A stretch of 64,000 bases of DNA from Lachnospiraceae bacterium (lineage in GTDB: Bacteria > Bacillota_A > Clostridia > Lachnospirales > Lachnospiraceae): the NCBI GenBank assembly GCA_900764695.1, contig CAAFOY010000030.1, positions 77,337-141,336 on the forward strand, given 5' to 3'. The position numbers and the translations under genes were made by a program. Within the stretch, counting starts at the first letter, position 1. Each line of letters begins with the position of its first letter. Below the pieces are notes generated by a model. That model ran no database searches. It was given only the letters and a program-made list of their open reading frames with translations, and was not told where the DNA came from. This document shows positions 26,479 to 35,265 of the stretch, piece by piece.

Positions 26479-29293
26479 TTTTTTTTATACGATATCTAAA
26501 ATTATAAAATCAAGAATTTTTATTGTAAGTCTATTTATAATAGGGCTGTTTGCCGTACTTTTATATAGAGTGTTCGATTTACAGATTATAAACGAGAATT
26601 ACTATATGAGTACCTATATTCAGAAAACAGAGAAAACAATATACAAATCAGGAACAAGAGGAAAAATTCTTGACAAAAGCGGTAAAGTATTGGCATATGA
26701 TGCTTTGTCTTATGCAGTTACTATTGAAGATAAAATTGACAGTTCAGATACAAAAAATTCCCAGCTTAATGACATTGTAAGTCAGACCATCGATATTATT
26801 GAAAAATATGGTGACAAGGTTACTGTTGATTTTCCAATAAGTCTTACAAAGGATGGCAAATGGGAATACAATATTACCTCCGAAGCAGGAATACTTCGTT
26901 TTAAAAAGAATGTTACAAGTAATGACTGCAAAGTTAAGGATGTAGACTATACTAATGCAACAGCTCCGGAAATGATGAACTATTTAAAAAATCAGTTCTT
27001 TGAAGTTACAGGTGATGTGGATAATGATAAACTTTTAAAAATCATCTCAATCCGTTATAACATTTATCTGCATTCCGGGCAGAAATATATAACAACGACA
27101 GTTGCTCAGGATGTTTCAAAGGAAACAATGGTTGCAATTCAGGAAAACGCTTCCACATTAAAAGGTGTTAAGGCTGAAGAACAGAACATTAGAAAATATA
27201 ATGACAGCCTGTACTATGCACCAATTCTTGGATATACAGGAACAATTTCTGAAACTCAGCTTGAAGAATTTAATGCTCAGGGAAAAAACTATATTAGTAG
27301 CGATGTTGTTGGTAAGGCTGGTTTAGAGTCTGCTTATGAAGATTATCTTCAGGGAACCCGTGGGGAACAGAAAGTTTTCATAGATAGTACAGGTAAGGTG
27401 CTTAGTACAGTGTCTGAGAAAGATTCCACGGAAGGTAATGATGTATATATGACAATAGACAGCAAACTTCAGAAAGCAACATATAAACTTTTGGAAAAGA
27501 AGATTGCTTCAATTCTTATTTCTGAAATAGTTAATTATGATGTTAATGAAGATGCCGAAACAGACGATGACATTCATTACATTCCTGTTAAGAAAGTTTA
27601 TTCACAGCTTGTGGCTAATAATGTTGTAAGTCTTAAGAAACTTTCAAGAAAGTCAGCTACAGCTAATGAAAAGAAAGTAAATAGAGAATATAAAAAAGCA
27701 GTATCAGATGTTGTGAAGGTTATTAAGTCCCAGTTAAATTCTGACAAAGGCAAAGTATACAATGATGCAAGCAAAGAGTATCAGGAATACTATGATTATA
27801 TTTATGACCTTTTAAAGAATGATGGAATACTTCTTACATCATCTATTGATACAAAGGATAAAACATATAATAACTATGTTGATGGAAAAATAAGCATAAA
27901 TGAGTTTATTAAATATTCAATAAAGAAGAATTGGATTAATATTGAAGGACTTCATGTAAGCGATGCTTATTTGTCTGCTGATGAAACTTATAATCTTTTA
28001 AAGGATTATATAGTTGAAGATATGAGTAGTAACACTTCTTTTGGTAAGAAAGTTATGTATTACAGAATATATGACGGCACAATTCACAGTAGCGAAATAT
28101 TAATGCTTCTGTTTGATCAAAATATTTTACAGGAAGATGAACAGGCGTACAGCCAGTTACAGACATATAATTCAACATATAATTATAGTTTCATTATTAA
28201 ACAGATTAAAAAGCTGAATATTACACCTGCTCAGATTGCACTTGATCCGTGTTCAGGCACAATTGTTGTAACTGATCCTAATAACGGACAGATAAGAGCT
28301 CTTGTAACATACCCAAGTTATGATAACAACATGCTTTCAGGTACAGTTGATCCTGATTACTGGCAGCAACTGGTTGAGGATCAGTCAGATCCTTTATATA
28401 ACAGGGCCACACAAGGTGCAACAGCCCCGGGTTCAACATTCAAGATGACAACGACTATGGCAGCTATGGAAAACGATGTGGTAGGTCAGTATGAAACAGT
28501 AGTTGATAAAGGCAAGTTTGAAAAAGTAACACCTTCACCTAAGTGTTGGATTTATCCGTCAGCACATGGCGCTGAAAATGTTATGAATGCCATTGCAGAT
28601 TCATGTAACTATTTCTTTTACGAAATGGGTTACAGACTTGGAACAGTAAATGGAAAATATGACAGTGCAACAGGACTTAAAAAGATTGAACCATATGCAA
28701 CAAAGCTTGGTCTTAATATGAAGTCAGGTGTAGAAATCACAGAAAGAGAACCACATTTTTCGACAGAAAGTGCTATTCATTCCGCTATTGGACAGGGCAG
28801 TAATGCATATACACCGGTGCAGCTTGCAAGATATGTTTCTACAATAGCCAACGGTGGAAAGAATTACAGCCTTACATTAATAAATAAAGTTGTAGATAAA
28901 GATGGCAAAACAGTATACAAGAAGAAAGCAGAATTAACTAATACAGTTAAAGCTTCAAGTAGTACATGGGATGCCATTCATACAGGTATGAGAGAAGTAG
29001 TTACAGTTGGAACGGTACGTAAGTATTTTACTGACACAAAGATTAAGATTGCCGGAAAATCCGGTACAGCTCAGGAAAACTTACACAGAAACTCTCATTC
29101 ATTATTTGTGGCATATGCACCTTACAATAAACCTAAACTTGGTGTAGTTGCCGTAATTCCTTTTGGCAATTCGTCACATGATTCTGCTGAGCTTGCAAAA
29201 AATGTGATTCAGTATTATTATGGTGAATTAAAAGATAAAGATTTAAATAAGGATGTACAAAAGCAGGATATTAAGAACACAACTCAAGACTAA
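26468..29293 (+). CDS. mrdA: Penicillin-binding protein 2 (elongasome transpeptidase) with large insertion
   Basis: Class B PBP that cross-links peptidoglycan with RodA. TTG start at 26468 within the end of mreD (AGGAG and ATAGG upstream); no later in-frame start precedes the single membrane anchor (residues 15-37). After the pedestal domain comes the transpeptidase with SxxK at S656-K659 (STFK), SxN at S712-N714 and KSGT at K864-T867. At 941 residues it is about 250-300 longer than usual; the excess lies at about 345-590, between TIDSKLQKATYKLLEKK and ALDPCSGTIVV, which are adjacent in E. coli PBP2. The insert is Lys/Asp/Tyr-rich and predicted helical. Confidence 0.93.
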   Translation: MISDFFYTISKIIKSRIFIVSLFIIGLFAVLLYRVFDLQIINENYYMSTYIQKTEKTIYKSGTRGKILDKSGKVLAYDALSYAVTIEDKIDSSDTKNSQLNDIVSQTIDIIEKYGDKVTVDFPISLTKDGKWEYNITSEAGILRFKKNVTSNDCKVKDVDYTNATAPEMMNYLKNQFFEVTGDVDNDKLLKIISIRYNIYLHSGQKYITTTVAQDVSKETMVAIQENASTLKGVKAEEQNIRKYNDSLYYAPILGYTGTISETQLEEFNAQGKNYISSDVVGKAGLESAYEDYLQGTRGEQKVFIDSTGKVLSTVSEKDSTEGNDVYMTIDSKLQKATYKLLEKKIASILISEIVNYDVNEDAETDDDIHYIPVKKVYSQLVANNVVSLKKLSRKSATANEKKVNREYKKAVSDVVKVIKSQLNSDKGKVYNDASKEYQEYYDYIYDLLKNDGILLTSSIDTKDKTYNNYVDGKISINEFIKYSIKKNWINIEGLHVSDAYLSADETYNLLKDYIVEDMSSNTSFGKKVMYYRIYDGTIHSSEILMLLFDQNILQEDEQAYSQLQTYNSTYNYSFIIKQIKKLNITPAQIALDPCSGTIVVTDPNNGQIRALVTYPSYDNNMLSGTVDPDYWQQLVEDQSDPLYNRATQGATAPGSTFKMTTTMAAMENDVVGQYETVVDKGKFEKVTPSPKCWIYPSAHGAENVMNAIADSCNYFFYEMGYRLGTVNGKYDSATGLKKIEPYATKLGLNMKSGVEITEREPHFSTESAIHSAIGQGSNAYTPVQLARYVSTIANGGKNYSLTLINKVVDKDGKTVYKKKAELTNTVKASSSTWDAIHTGMREVVTVGTVRKYFTDTKIKIAGKSGTAQENLHRNSHSLFVAYAPYNKPKLGVVAVIPFGNSSHDSAELAKNVIQYYYGELKDKDLNKDVQKQDIKNTTQD

Positions 29294-29353
29294 CCGGTCA
29301 TTCCTGACTGAAAATACTAAAGATAATAATCATTAATATTTTAGGAGGGAAAA

Positions 29354-30151
29354 ATGAGTGAAGTAATTGTTGTTACATCAGGCAAGGGTGGTGTTGGAAA
29401 AACAACCATAACCGCAAACTTAAGCATTGCACTTTCAAAATTAGGGAAGAAAGTTATTGCAATTGATACTGATATTGGTCTTAGAAACTTAGATGTTGTC
29501 ATGGGACTTGAAAATCACATAATTTACAATATTGTTGATGTTATAGAAGGTAATTGCAGATTACATCAGGCGATTATAAAGGACAGAAAACATAGTAATC
29601 TTTACCTTCTTCCAAGTGCCCAGTCTAAGGATAAGGATGCCATTAATCCTAACCAAATGGTGAATCTTGTGGAAAAGTTAAAAACACAGTATGATTATAT
29701 TCTTATTGACTGTCCTGCAGGAATAGAACAGGGATTTAGAAATGCAATTGCCGCCGCAACAACGGCTGTGGTTGTAACTACACCTGAAGTTTCTGCAATA
29801 AGGGATGCAGACAGAATAATAGGTTTACTTGAAAAAGACGGTATGGCTTCAATATACCTGCTTGTAAATAAGCTTAGACCTGATTTAGTTAAAAAGGGAG
29901 ATATGATGTCTTCGGAAGATGTTTCAGAAATATTGGGTTCTGAAATTATCGGTTGTATTAATGATGATGTTAATGTGGTAATTGCAACTAACAGAGGTGA
30001 AGCTTTAGTAGACCAGAATACATCAACAGGAAAGTCCTTAACCCACATAGCAGAAAAGTTAACAGGGGAAAAGATTTATATGGACAAGGACGAAAGAAGA
30101 TTTTCTCTTCTGTTTTTTAGAAACATATTCAGCAGGGGGGAGATAAAATGA
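29354..30151 (+). CDS. minD: Septum site-determining protein MinD
   Basis: Membrane-associated ParA-type ATPase that positions the division site. Deviant Walker A GKGGVGKTT at 10-18 with signature lysine K11, then DTDIGLRNLDVVMG and the DCPAGIEQGF switch region. The end has a basic stretch but the classic amphipathic targeting helix is hard to see past residue 250. AGGAGG precedes the ATG. It overlaps minE by 4 bases. minC, normally just before minD, is absent here: only 60 bases separate it from the PBP2 gene. Confidence 0.95.
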   Translation: MSEVIVVTSGKGGVGKTTITANLSIALSKLGKKVIAIDTDIGLRNLDVVMGLENHIIYNIVDVIEGNCRLHQAIIKDRKHSNLYLLPSAQSKDKDAINPNQMVNLVEKLKTQYDYILIDCPAGIEQGFRNAIAAATTAVVVTTPEVSAIRDADRIIGLLEKDGMASIYLLVNKLRPDLVKKGDMMSSEDVSEILGSEIIGCINDDVNVVIATNRGEALVDQNTSTGKSLTHIAEKLTGEKIYMDKDERRFSLLFFRNIFSRGEIK

Positions 30152-30393
30152 TTTTTAGAAAATTATTTAAAAGAAGAAGATCTGGAACAATTGCAAGAGA
30201 AAGATTGCAGATTCTTCTTGTAACAGATAGAATAGGATGCAACCCCAATACAACAGAATCAATAAAAAATGATATTATTAATACTATTTCAAAGTATATT
30301 GATATTGATGTTGAAAATTGTATTGTAGAAATAAGACAGGAATCAGGGCCTTGCCTTATGGCAAGCATTCCAATCAAAGAGATTAAATGCTAA
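30148..30393 (+). CDS. minE: Cell division topological specificity factor MinE
   Basis: 81-residue MinE: basic amphipathic N-terminus (IFRKLFKRRRSGTIARERLQ), the MinD-interacting segment and the beta-rich topological specificity domain. It stimulates MinD ATPase and drives pole-to-pole patterning. It overlaps minD by 4 bases with GGGGGAG just upstream, so the two proteins are made together. Presence of MinE (rather than DivIVA/MinJ control) is typical of Clostridia. Confidence 0.95.
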   Translation: MIFRKLFKRRRSGTIARERLQILLVTDRIGCNPNTTESIKNDIINTISKYIDIDVENCIVEIRQESGPCLMASIPIKEIKC

Positions 30394-30428
30394 AAATGTG
30401 AAATATGCAAAAAAGAGGAAAAACATAA

Positions 30429-31580
30429 ATGTTAAAAAAAGCCATTAATTTTATGAAAAATTACAAATTATCCAATTTTAATTTTAGATTATTTATATAT
30501 GTTCTTGCTGTAACTGCAGTTGGAATATATGCAATAGGTAATGCAGCCGAGGCTGAAGGCTATCAGCTTAAACAGATTATAGGTTTAGTATTAAGTTTGG
30601 TAGTGCTTACAACATTCACGCTTATAAGTTACAAGTTTGTATTTAAATTTTACTGGGTTATATATGGAGTAATGATATTTTTCCTATTATTGGTTATGCT
30701 ATTTGGTGAAACAAACCTTGGAGCAAAAAGATGGATTGATTTAGGTTTTACTCAATTTCAGCCATCGGAACTGGCAAAAATATTTCTGATTATTTTTATG
30801 GCAACGTATATTTATAAACATCAGGAAACTTTAAACACCTTTAAAACATTAGCTACGGTTGTAGTTTTCTCAATAATTCCTATAGGTTTTATATATAAAC
30901 AGCCGGATTTATCAACAACAATAGTTATTTTTATAACTTTTTGTGCTATAATGTTTCTATCGGGTGTTCATTATAAGATTATTACAGGAGTGTTGGTAAC
31001 AGCAATTCCGATAGTATTAGTAGTGGGATATATAGTTTTACAGCCAAGTAGTGGTATTTTGGCAGATTACCAGTATCAGAGAATCGAAAGCTTTTTAAAT
31101 AAGGACAGTGATTCCCAGTCATCTAAGGATGATAAATGGCAACAGGAGAACTCTATTCTTGCCATTGGCTCAGGGGGCTTAACCGGTAAGGGTTTTAATG
31201 ACAATGGAAATGTTCTTTCTGTAAAAGAAGGCAATTTTCTTCCTGAATCACATACCGACTTTATCTTCGCAATTGTAGGTGAAGAGTTAGGATTTGTGGG
31301 AGCTGCGGCTGTAATAATATTGTTATTTGCCATAGTTGTTGAATGTTTTATTACCGGTTCCAGGGCACCGACACTGCATGGAAGGCTGTTTTGTTTCGGA
31401 TTTGGTGTACTTTTGGGAGTGCAATCATTTGTTAACATAGCAGTTACAACTATGATTTTACCAAATACAGGTTTACCATTGCCTTTTGTAAGTTATGGAT
31501 TGACATCATTAGTAAGTATGTACTGCGGAATAGGAATTGTACTTAACATAGGATTACAGAGAAATAAAGCACTTGTATAG
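30429..31580 (+). CDS. rodA: SEDS peptidoglycan glycosyltransferase RodA
   Basis: FtsW/RodA/SpoVE family membrane protein of 383 residues with about ten hydrophobic segments. Family signatures seen: GAKRWIDLGFTQFQPSELAK, the PESHTDFIFAIVGEELG loop and the C-terminal PLPFVSYGLTSLVS. It polymerises lipid II with PBP2. Its location in the mre-pbp2-min cluster argues for RodA rather than FtsW or SpoVE. The start at 30429 is preceded by AGAGGAAAAA. mgsA follows after 14 bases. Confidence 0.92.
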   Translation: MLKKAINFMKNYKLSNFNFRLFIYVLAVTAVGIYAIGNAAEAEGYQLKQIIGLVLSLVVLTTFTLISYKFVFKFYWVIYGVMIFFLLLVMLFGETNLGAKRWIDLGFTQFQPSELAKIFLIIFMATYIYKHQETLNTFKTLATVVVFSIIPIGFIYKQPDLSTTIVIFITFCAIMFLSGVHYKIITGVLVTAIPIVLVVGYIVLQPSSGILADYQYQRIESFLNKDSDSQSSKDDKWQQENSILAIGSGGLTGKGFNDNGNVLSVKEGNFLPESHTDFIFAIVGEELGFVGAAAVIILLFAIVVECFITGSRAPTLHGRLFCFGFGVLLGVQSFVNIAVTTMILPNTGLPLPFVSYGLTSLVSMYCGIGIVLNIGLQRNKALV

Positions 31581-31594
31581 ATAGGAGGAGATTT

Positions 31595-31993
31595 ATGAAT
31601 ATTGGATTAATTGCACATGATTCAAAGAAGAAATTAATGCAGAATTTTTGTATTGCGTATAGGGGAATTTTGTGTAAACACACACTATATGCAACAGGTA
31701 CTACAGGAAGATTAATTGAAGAAGCTGCAAATTTATCAGTGTATAAATATCTTGCAGGACATTTAGGTGGGGAACAGCAGATGGCTTCACAGATTGAACA
31801 GAACCAGTTGGATTTACTTATTTTCTTAAGAGATCCACTTAATCCGAAGCACCATGAACCTGATGTTCACAAGGCTGTACAGTTATGTGACATGCACAAT
31901 ATTCCACTTGCAACAAATGTTGCTACAGCTGAATTATTAATTAAGTCACTTGACAGAGGCGATTTGGAATGGCGTGAAATATATCGTAGTTAA
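31595..31993 (+). CDS. mgsA: Methylglyoxal synthase
   Basis: Converts dihydroxyacetone phosphate to methylglyoxal, a bypass that relieves phosphate-sugar stress. 132 residues, with IGLIAHDSKK at the N-terminus, the phosphate loop TGTTGRLIEE and the catalytic region DLLIFLRDPLNPKHHEPDV. Length is close to other Firmicutes enzymes. AGGAGG precedes the ATG. It is the last gene of the mre-min-rodA run, ended by a strong bidirectional terminator. Confidence 0.95.
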   Translation: MNIGLIAHDSKKKLMQNFCIAYRGILCKHTLYATGTTGRLIEEAANLSVYKYLAGHLGGEQQMASQIEQNQLDLLIFLRDPLNPKHHEPDVHKAVQLCDMHNIPLATNVATAELLIKSLDRGDLEWREIYRS

Positions 31994-32031
31994 TTCCTAT
32001 GCTTAAATATAAAATAAGTCATTAAAATATA

Positions 32032-32078
32032 AAAGAGGTATTAATCTAATAATCATTTCATTAGATTAATACCTCTTT
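32032..32078. terminator. Bidirectional terminator between mgsA and DUF378 gene
   Basis: Perfect 19-bp inverted repeat (32032-32050 with 32060-32078) around a 9-base loop, between two convergent genes. The + strand arm ends in CTTT, and on the - strand the stem is followed by TATATTTT, so it can serve both mgsA and the DUF378 gene. Confidence 0.88.
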
Positions 32079-32091
32079 GTGTCGAGGAATC

Positions 32092-32304
32092 TTATTCCTC
32101 TCCAAAAGCAGAAATTCTGCCAAAAAGACTAATAAGATACAAGCCACATAGTCCTATAATGGCATATATTACTCTTGAAAGCCAAGTCATCTGTCCAAAT
32201 AGAAAAGCCACAAGATCGAATTTAAAAAATCCAATCAGCCCCCAGTTTATTGCACCAATAATTACAAGGGTTAACATTGTATAATCAAAACATTTGGATT
32301 TCAT
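32092..32304 (-). CDS. DUF378 (YuzA-like) small membrane protein
   Basis: 70-residue protein with two hydrophobic segments (about 9-27 and 43-61). The motif LTLVIIGAINWGLIGFFKFD followed by a second helix is the DUF378 family signature; function unknown. The ATG at 32304 has GGAGG 8 bases upstream; a longer frame reaching 32349 lacks a ribosome site. It is the only - strand gene in the first 40 kb apart from the LysM gene, and is bounded by the convergent terminator at 32032-32078. Confidence 0.82.
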   Translation of the reverse strand: MKSKCFDYTMLTLVIIGAINWGLIGFFKFDLVAFLFGQMTWLSRVIYAIIGLCGLYLISLFGRISAFGEE

Positions 32305-32445
32305 TTTATTACCTCCTATGATTATATGTTCTTTTAGTATTTTTACCACAATTGATAAAAAAATACATAAAACTAAAATTTAATAAAACAATTGAAAAAC
32401 TAATTAGAAAATCCACTAAAAAACTATTAAAAACGGCAGAAAATA

Positions 32446-32474
32446 TTGACTAACCATTTAAATTATAAGATAAT
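32446..32474 (+). promoter_or_regulatory. Promoter upstream of the HlyD-like/yggS operon
   Basis: TTGACT (32446-32451), a 17-base spacer and GATAAT (32469-32474), each one mismatch from consensus, 27 bases before the ATG of the HlyD-like gene. It lies in the divergent gap with the DUF378 gene and would drive the HlyD-yggS-sepF-ylmH run. Confidence 0.55.
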
Positions 32475-32501
32475 TAAGGTTAGGTTTAAGGAGCATGTTA
32501 T

Positions 32502-33887
32502 ATGAAGAAAAAGAACAAAAGGGTTGTCAGATATAAATCCCATATTAATTTAAATGCGGGCATAGTTATATTTGGACTTATTTCAATTTATCTGCTTATA
32601 AATATTGTTATTTATTTTACAACAGAACGAACTGCTTTTTATGAAGTTATTTCAGGCTCAAATGCACAGGAGGCCAATGTTTCATATAATGGAATAGCCA
32701 TAAGGAACGAGATTGTACAGAGTGCCCAGGATTCCGGATATATAGATTATTATGTAAGAGAAGGTTCCAGAGTATCTTTAAATACTACTCTTTACAGCAT
32801 AGATTCCACAGGAGAGCTTAATACTCTTTTAAGTGAGGCAAGCAAGAAGAATCCTAAATTAAGCAGTGATAATATAGATACACTTGCAGGATTAATTTCA
32901 GATTATTGTAATAATTACGATGAAATGAATTATTCTGAAATATACAATTTCAAAATAAGTTTAAAGGGAACAGTTGTTGACCTTATTAATATGAACTCTT
33001 TGGAAAATATTGCCAAGGAGGAGGGGAACACCTTTTCAATTAACAATTCAGCCTCAACAGGCATTGTATTATATAGAATTGACAACTACGAAAATTTAAA
33101 ACCAAAGAATTTAAAGGCAAGTTTATTTGACAAAAATTCTTATGTTGATGTTAAATTTTCTTCGGGAATAAAAACTGAAAAAGGTAATCCTATTTATAAA
33201 ACAGTTAGTGATGAAGAATGGAGTATTGCTGTTCAGTTTACGAAGAAAGAAGCAAAGAAATATAAGAAAGTTAACGGTGTAAAAATAAAATTCTTAAAAG
33301 ACGGTCTTACCACAACAGCCAATATTAAAGTTGTAAAAGGTCAGGACAGGAAATATTATGGAATAATTACACTGTCAAAATATATGATCAGATATGTTAC
33401 AGACAGATTTGTTAATATTCAGATTATTGATGATGTATCTAAAGGTTTAAAAATACCGAAAACCTCACTTGTTTCCAAGAGTTTGTATGTTATTCCTAAA
33501 TCTTACGGTGCTGAAGGTGGAAATTCCGATAAGATTGGTTTTAACAGACAGGTTAAGGTAGAAGGAAAGATAACTAACGAGTTTTATTACCCTACAATTG
33601 CTTATTCTGATAAAGATAATTATTATGTTTCCACAGCACTTTTTGAAAACGGAGATGTATTAACGGCAATTGATTCAAGCGAACAATATATTATTGGAAA
33701 AACACAGGATTTTGTAGGTGTATATAATATAAATAATGGTTATACCGTTTTTGTCAGAGTTAATATATTAGAAAGCACTGACGAATATTATATTGTTAAA
33801 CAGGGAGACATATATGGATTGTCTCTTTATGACAGGATTGTTTTAGATGGTTCAACAGTTTCTGAAAATCAGATTATTTTTCAATAA
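32502..33887 (+). CDS. HlyD-like membrane-anchored protein
   Basis: 461 residues with a basic N-terminus, one membrane segment (about 20-42) and a long extracytoplasmic part. The NGIAIRNE...GYIDYYVREGSRVSLNTTLYSID stretch resembles the lipoyl/barrel-sandwich start of HlyD-type adaptors, and IPKTSLV...Y in the C-terminal half is similar to their beta-barrel region. A long coiled-coil hairpin is not evident. No transporter gene is adjacent; the neighbours are yggS and sepF, so an envelope or division role is more likely than drug efflux. AAGGAG precedes the ATG. Confidence 0.65.
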   Translation: MKKKNKRVVRYKSHINLNAGIVIFGLISIYLLINIVIYFTTERTAFYEVISGSNAQEANVSYNGIAIRNEIVQSAQDSGYIDYYVREGSRVSLNTTLYSIDSTGELNTLLSEASKKNPKLSSDNIDTLAGLISDYCNNYDEMNYSEIYNFKISLKGTVVDLINMNSLENIAKEEGNTFSINNSASTGIVLYRIDNYENLKPKNLKASLFDKNSYVDVKFSSGIKTEKGNPIYKTVSDEEWSIAVQFTKKEAKKYKKVNGVKIKFLKDGLTTTANIKVVKGQDRKYYGIITLSKYMIRYVTDRFVNIQIIDDVSKGLKIPKTSLVSKSLYVIPKSYGAEGGNSDKIGFNRQVKVEGKITNEFYYPTIAYSDKDNYYVSTALFENGDVLTAIDSSEQYIIGKTQDFVGVYNINNGYTVFVRVNILESTDEYYIVKQGDIYGLSLYDRIVLDGSTVSENQIIFQ

Positions 33888-33902
33888 ATAGGAGGCATAC
33901 TT

Positions 33903-34595
33903 ATGATAGTAGAAAACATAAAACAGGTTGAAGAAAACATAAAACAGGCATGTGAAAAGGTAGGAAGAAATCCTGAAGAAGTTACACTAATTGCAGTAAG
34001 CAAAACAAAACCTTACACTGCAATTGAAGAAGCTTTACCTTCAGGCATTTTGGACTATGGTGAAAATAAAGTACAGGAACTTTGTGATAAGTTCGATATT
34101 TTACCTAAAAATATCAGATGGCATATGATTGGACATCTTCAGAGAAATAAGGTTAAATATCTTGTTGGAAAAGTTCAATTAATTCATTCGGTTGATTCTT
34201 TAAGATTGGCAGAACAGATTGAAAAAGAGTTTGCAAAAGCTGATGAAATTGCTAATGTTTTAATTGAAGTAAATATGGCACAGGAAGAAAGCAAATTTGG
34301 AATTACTTCACAGGAAACAGAAGAATTAATCCGTGAAATTGCAAAATTACCACACGTAAGAATACAGGGATTAATGACTATTGCACCATTTACTGACAAT
34401 CCTGAAACAAACAGGGTATATTTTAAAAATATGAAGAAATTATCGGTTGACATAAACAATAAAAACATTGATAATGTTAGTATGAATGTTCTTTCAATGG
34501 GAATGACCGGAGACTATCAGGTAGCTGTAGAAGAGGGGGCTACAATGGTAAGAGTCGGTACAGGAATATTTGGTGAAAGAAATTATAATATATAG
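33903..34595 (+). CDS. YggS/YlmE family PLP homeostasis protein
   Basis: PLP-binding single-domain TIM barrel (PLPBP family), 230 residues, involved in vitamin B6 and amino acid homeostasis, without known catalysis. PLP lysine K34 in AVSKTKP; IHSVDS, GLMTIAPFTDN and the C-terminal phosphate loop MGMTGDYQVAVEEGATMVRVGTGIFG (partly quoted) are conserved: key residues are the Ser/Thr and Arg-Gly-Thr-Gly near the end. GGAGG precedes the ATG. In B. subtilis the orthologue ylmE lies directly upstream of sepF, exactly as here. Confidence 0.94.
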   Translation: MIVENIKQVEENIKQACEKVGRNPEEVTLIAVSKTKPYTAIEEALPSGILDYGENKVQELCDKFDILPKNIRWHMIGHLQRNKVKYLVGKVQLIHSVDSLRLAEQIEKEFAKADEIANVLIEVNMAQEESKFGITSQETEELIREIAKLPHVRIQGLMTIAPFTDNPETNRVYFKNMKKLSVDINNKNIDNVSMNVLSMGMTGDYQVAVEEGATMVRVGTGIFGERNYNI

Positions 34596-34611
34596 TATTT
34601 AGGAGAATAAC

Positions 34612-35247
34612 ATGTCAAAATTTACAGATAGAATAAAGAATGTTTTCACAGTTGATTATGATGATTACGATGAGGATTATTATGACGATTATGAAGACGA
34701 CGATATGGATTTAGAGCCTGAAAAGCCTGAGAAAAAGGAACGTGTAACAAAGAGCAGATCTGAACGTTTTTCAGCAAGAAGGGCTGCTACAAGAAGTGAT
34801 GACGACATTATAGATGACTATGATGAAGTTACTGCTGAGCATGAGGAAGAACCGGCTCCACGTGTAAAAACACGTGCCACAGCCAGAGCTGTCAAGAATT
34901 CAAGAAGTTCAAGAAGTCACAAGGTTGTTCCAATGAAAAGCAGTAGTGAGATGGAAGTTTGTGTGATTAAGCCTTCATATTATGAGAATACAAGAGACAT
35001 TATTGATACTCTTTTAGAAGGAAAGTCTGTTGTATTAAATTTAGAAGGAATGAAGTTAGACCTTGCACAGCGTATTGTTGATTCAGTTTCAGGCGGATGT
35101 TATGCAATTCAGGGAAATCTTCAGAAGATAAGCGGATATATTTATCTTGTAACACCTCATTCTGTAGACATAACAGGTGATTTTCAGGATTTAGTTCATG
35201 ATTCATCAGATTATTCATCTACAGCATATTCAAGAAGAAATTATTAA
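34612..35247 (+). CDS. sepF: Cell division protein SepF
   Basis: FtsZ-associated membrane-bending protein that helps anchor the Z ring. Short N-terminal membrane-targeting helix (MSKFTDRIKNVF), then an Asp/Glu/Tyr-rich stretch and an Arg/Lys/Ser-rich linker (to about residue 110), and the conserved SepF core (KPSYYENTRDIIDTLLEGKS, LEGMKLDLAQRIVD, GNLQKISGYIYLVTP). At 211 residues it is longer than B. subtilis SepF because of the charged linker. AGGAG precedes the ATG at 34612; ylmE-type gene 16 bases upstream. Confidence 0.94.
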   Translation: MSKFTDRIKNVFTVDYDDYDEDYYDDYEDDDMDLEPEKPEKKERVTKSRSERFSARRAATRSDDDIIDDYDEVTAEHEEEPAPRVKTRATARAVKNSRSSRSHKVVPMKSSSEMEVCVIKPSYYENTRDIIDTLLEGKSVVLNLEGMKLDLAQRIVDSVSGGCYAIQGNLQKISGYIYLVTPHSVDITGDFQDLVHDSSDYSSTAYSRRNY

Positions 35248-35265
35248 AGCTAGGGTGGATTTAAT

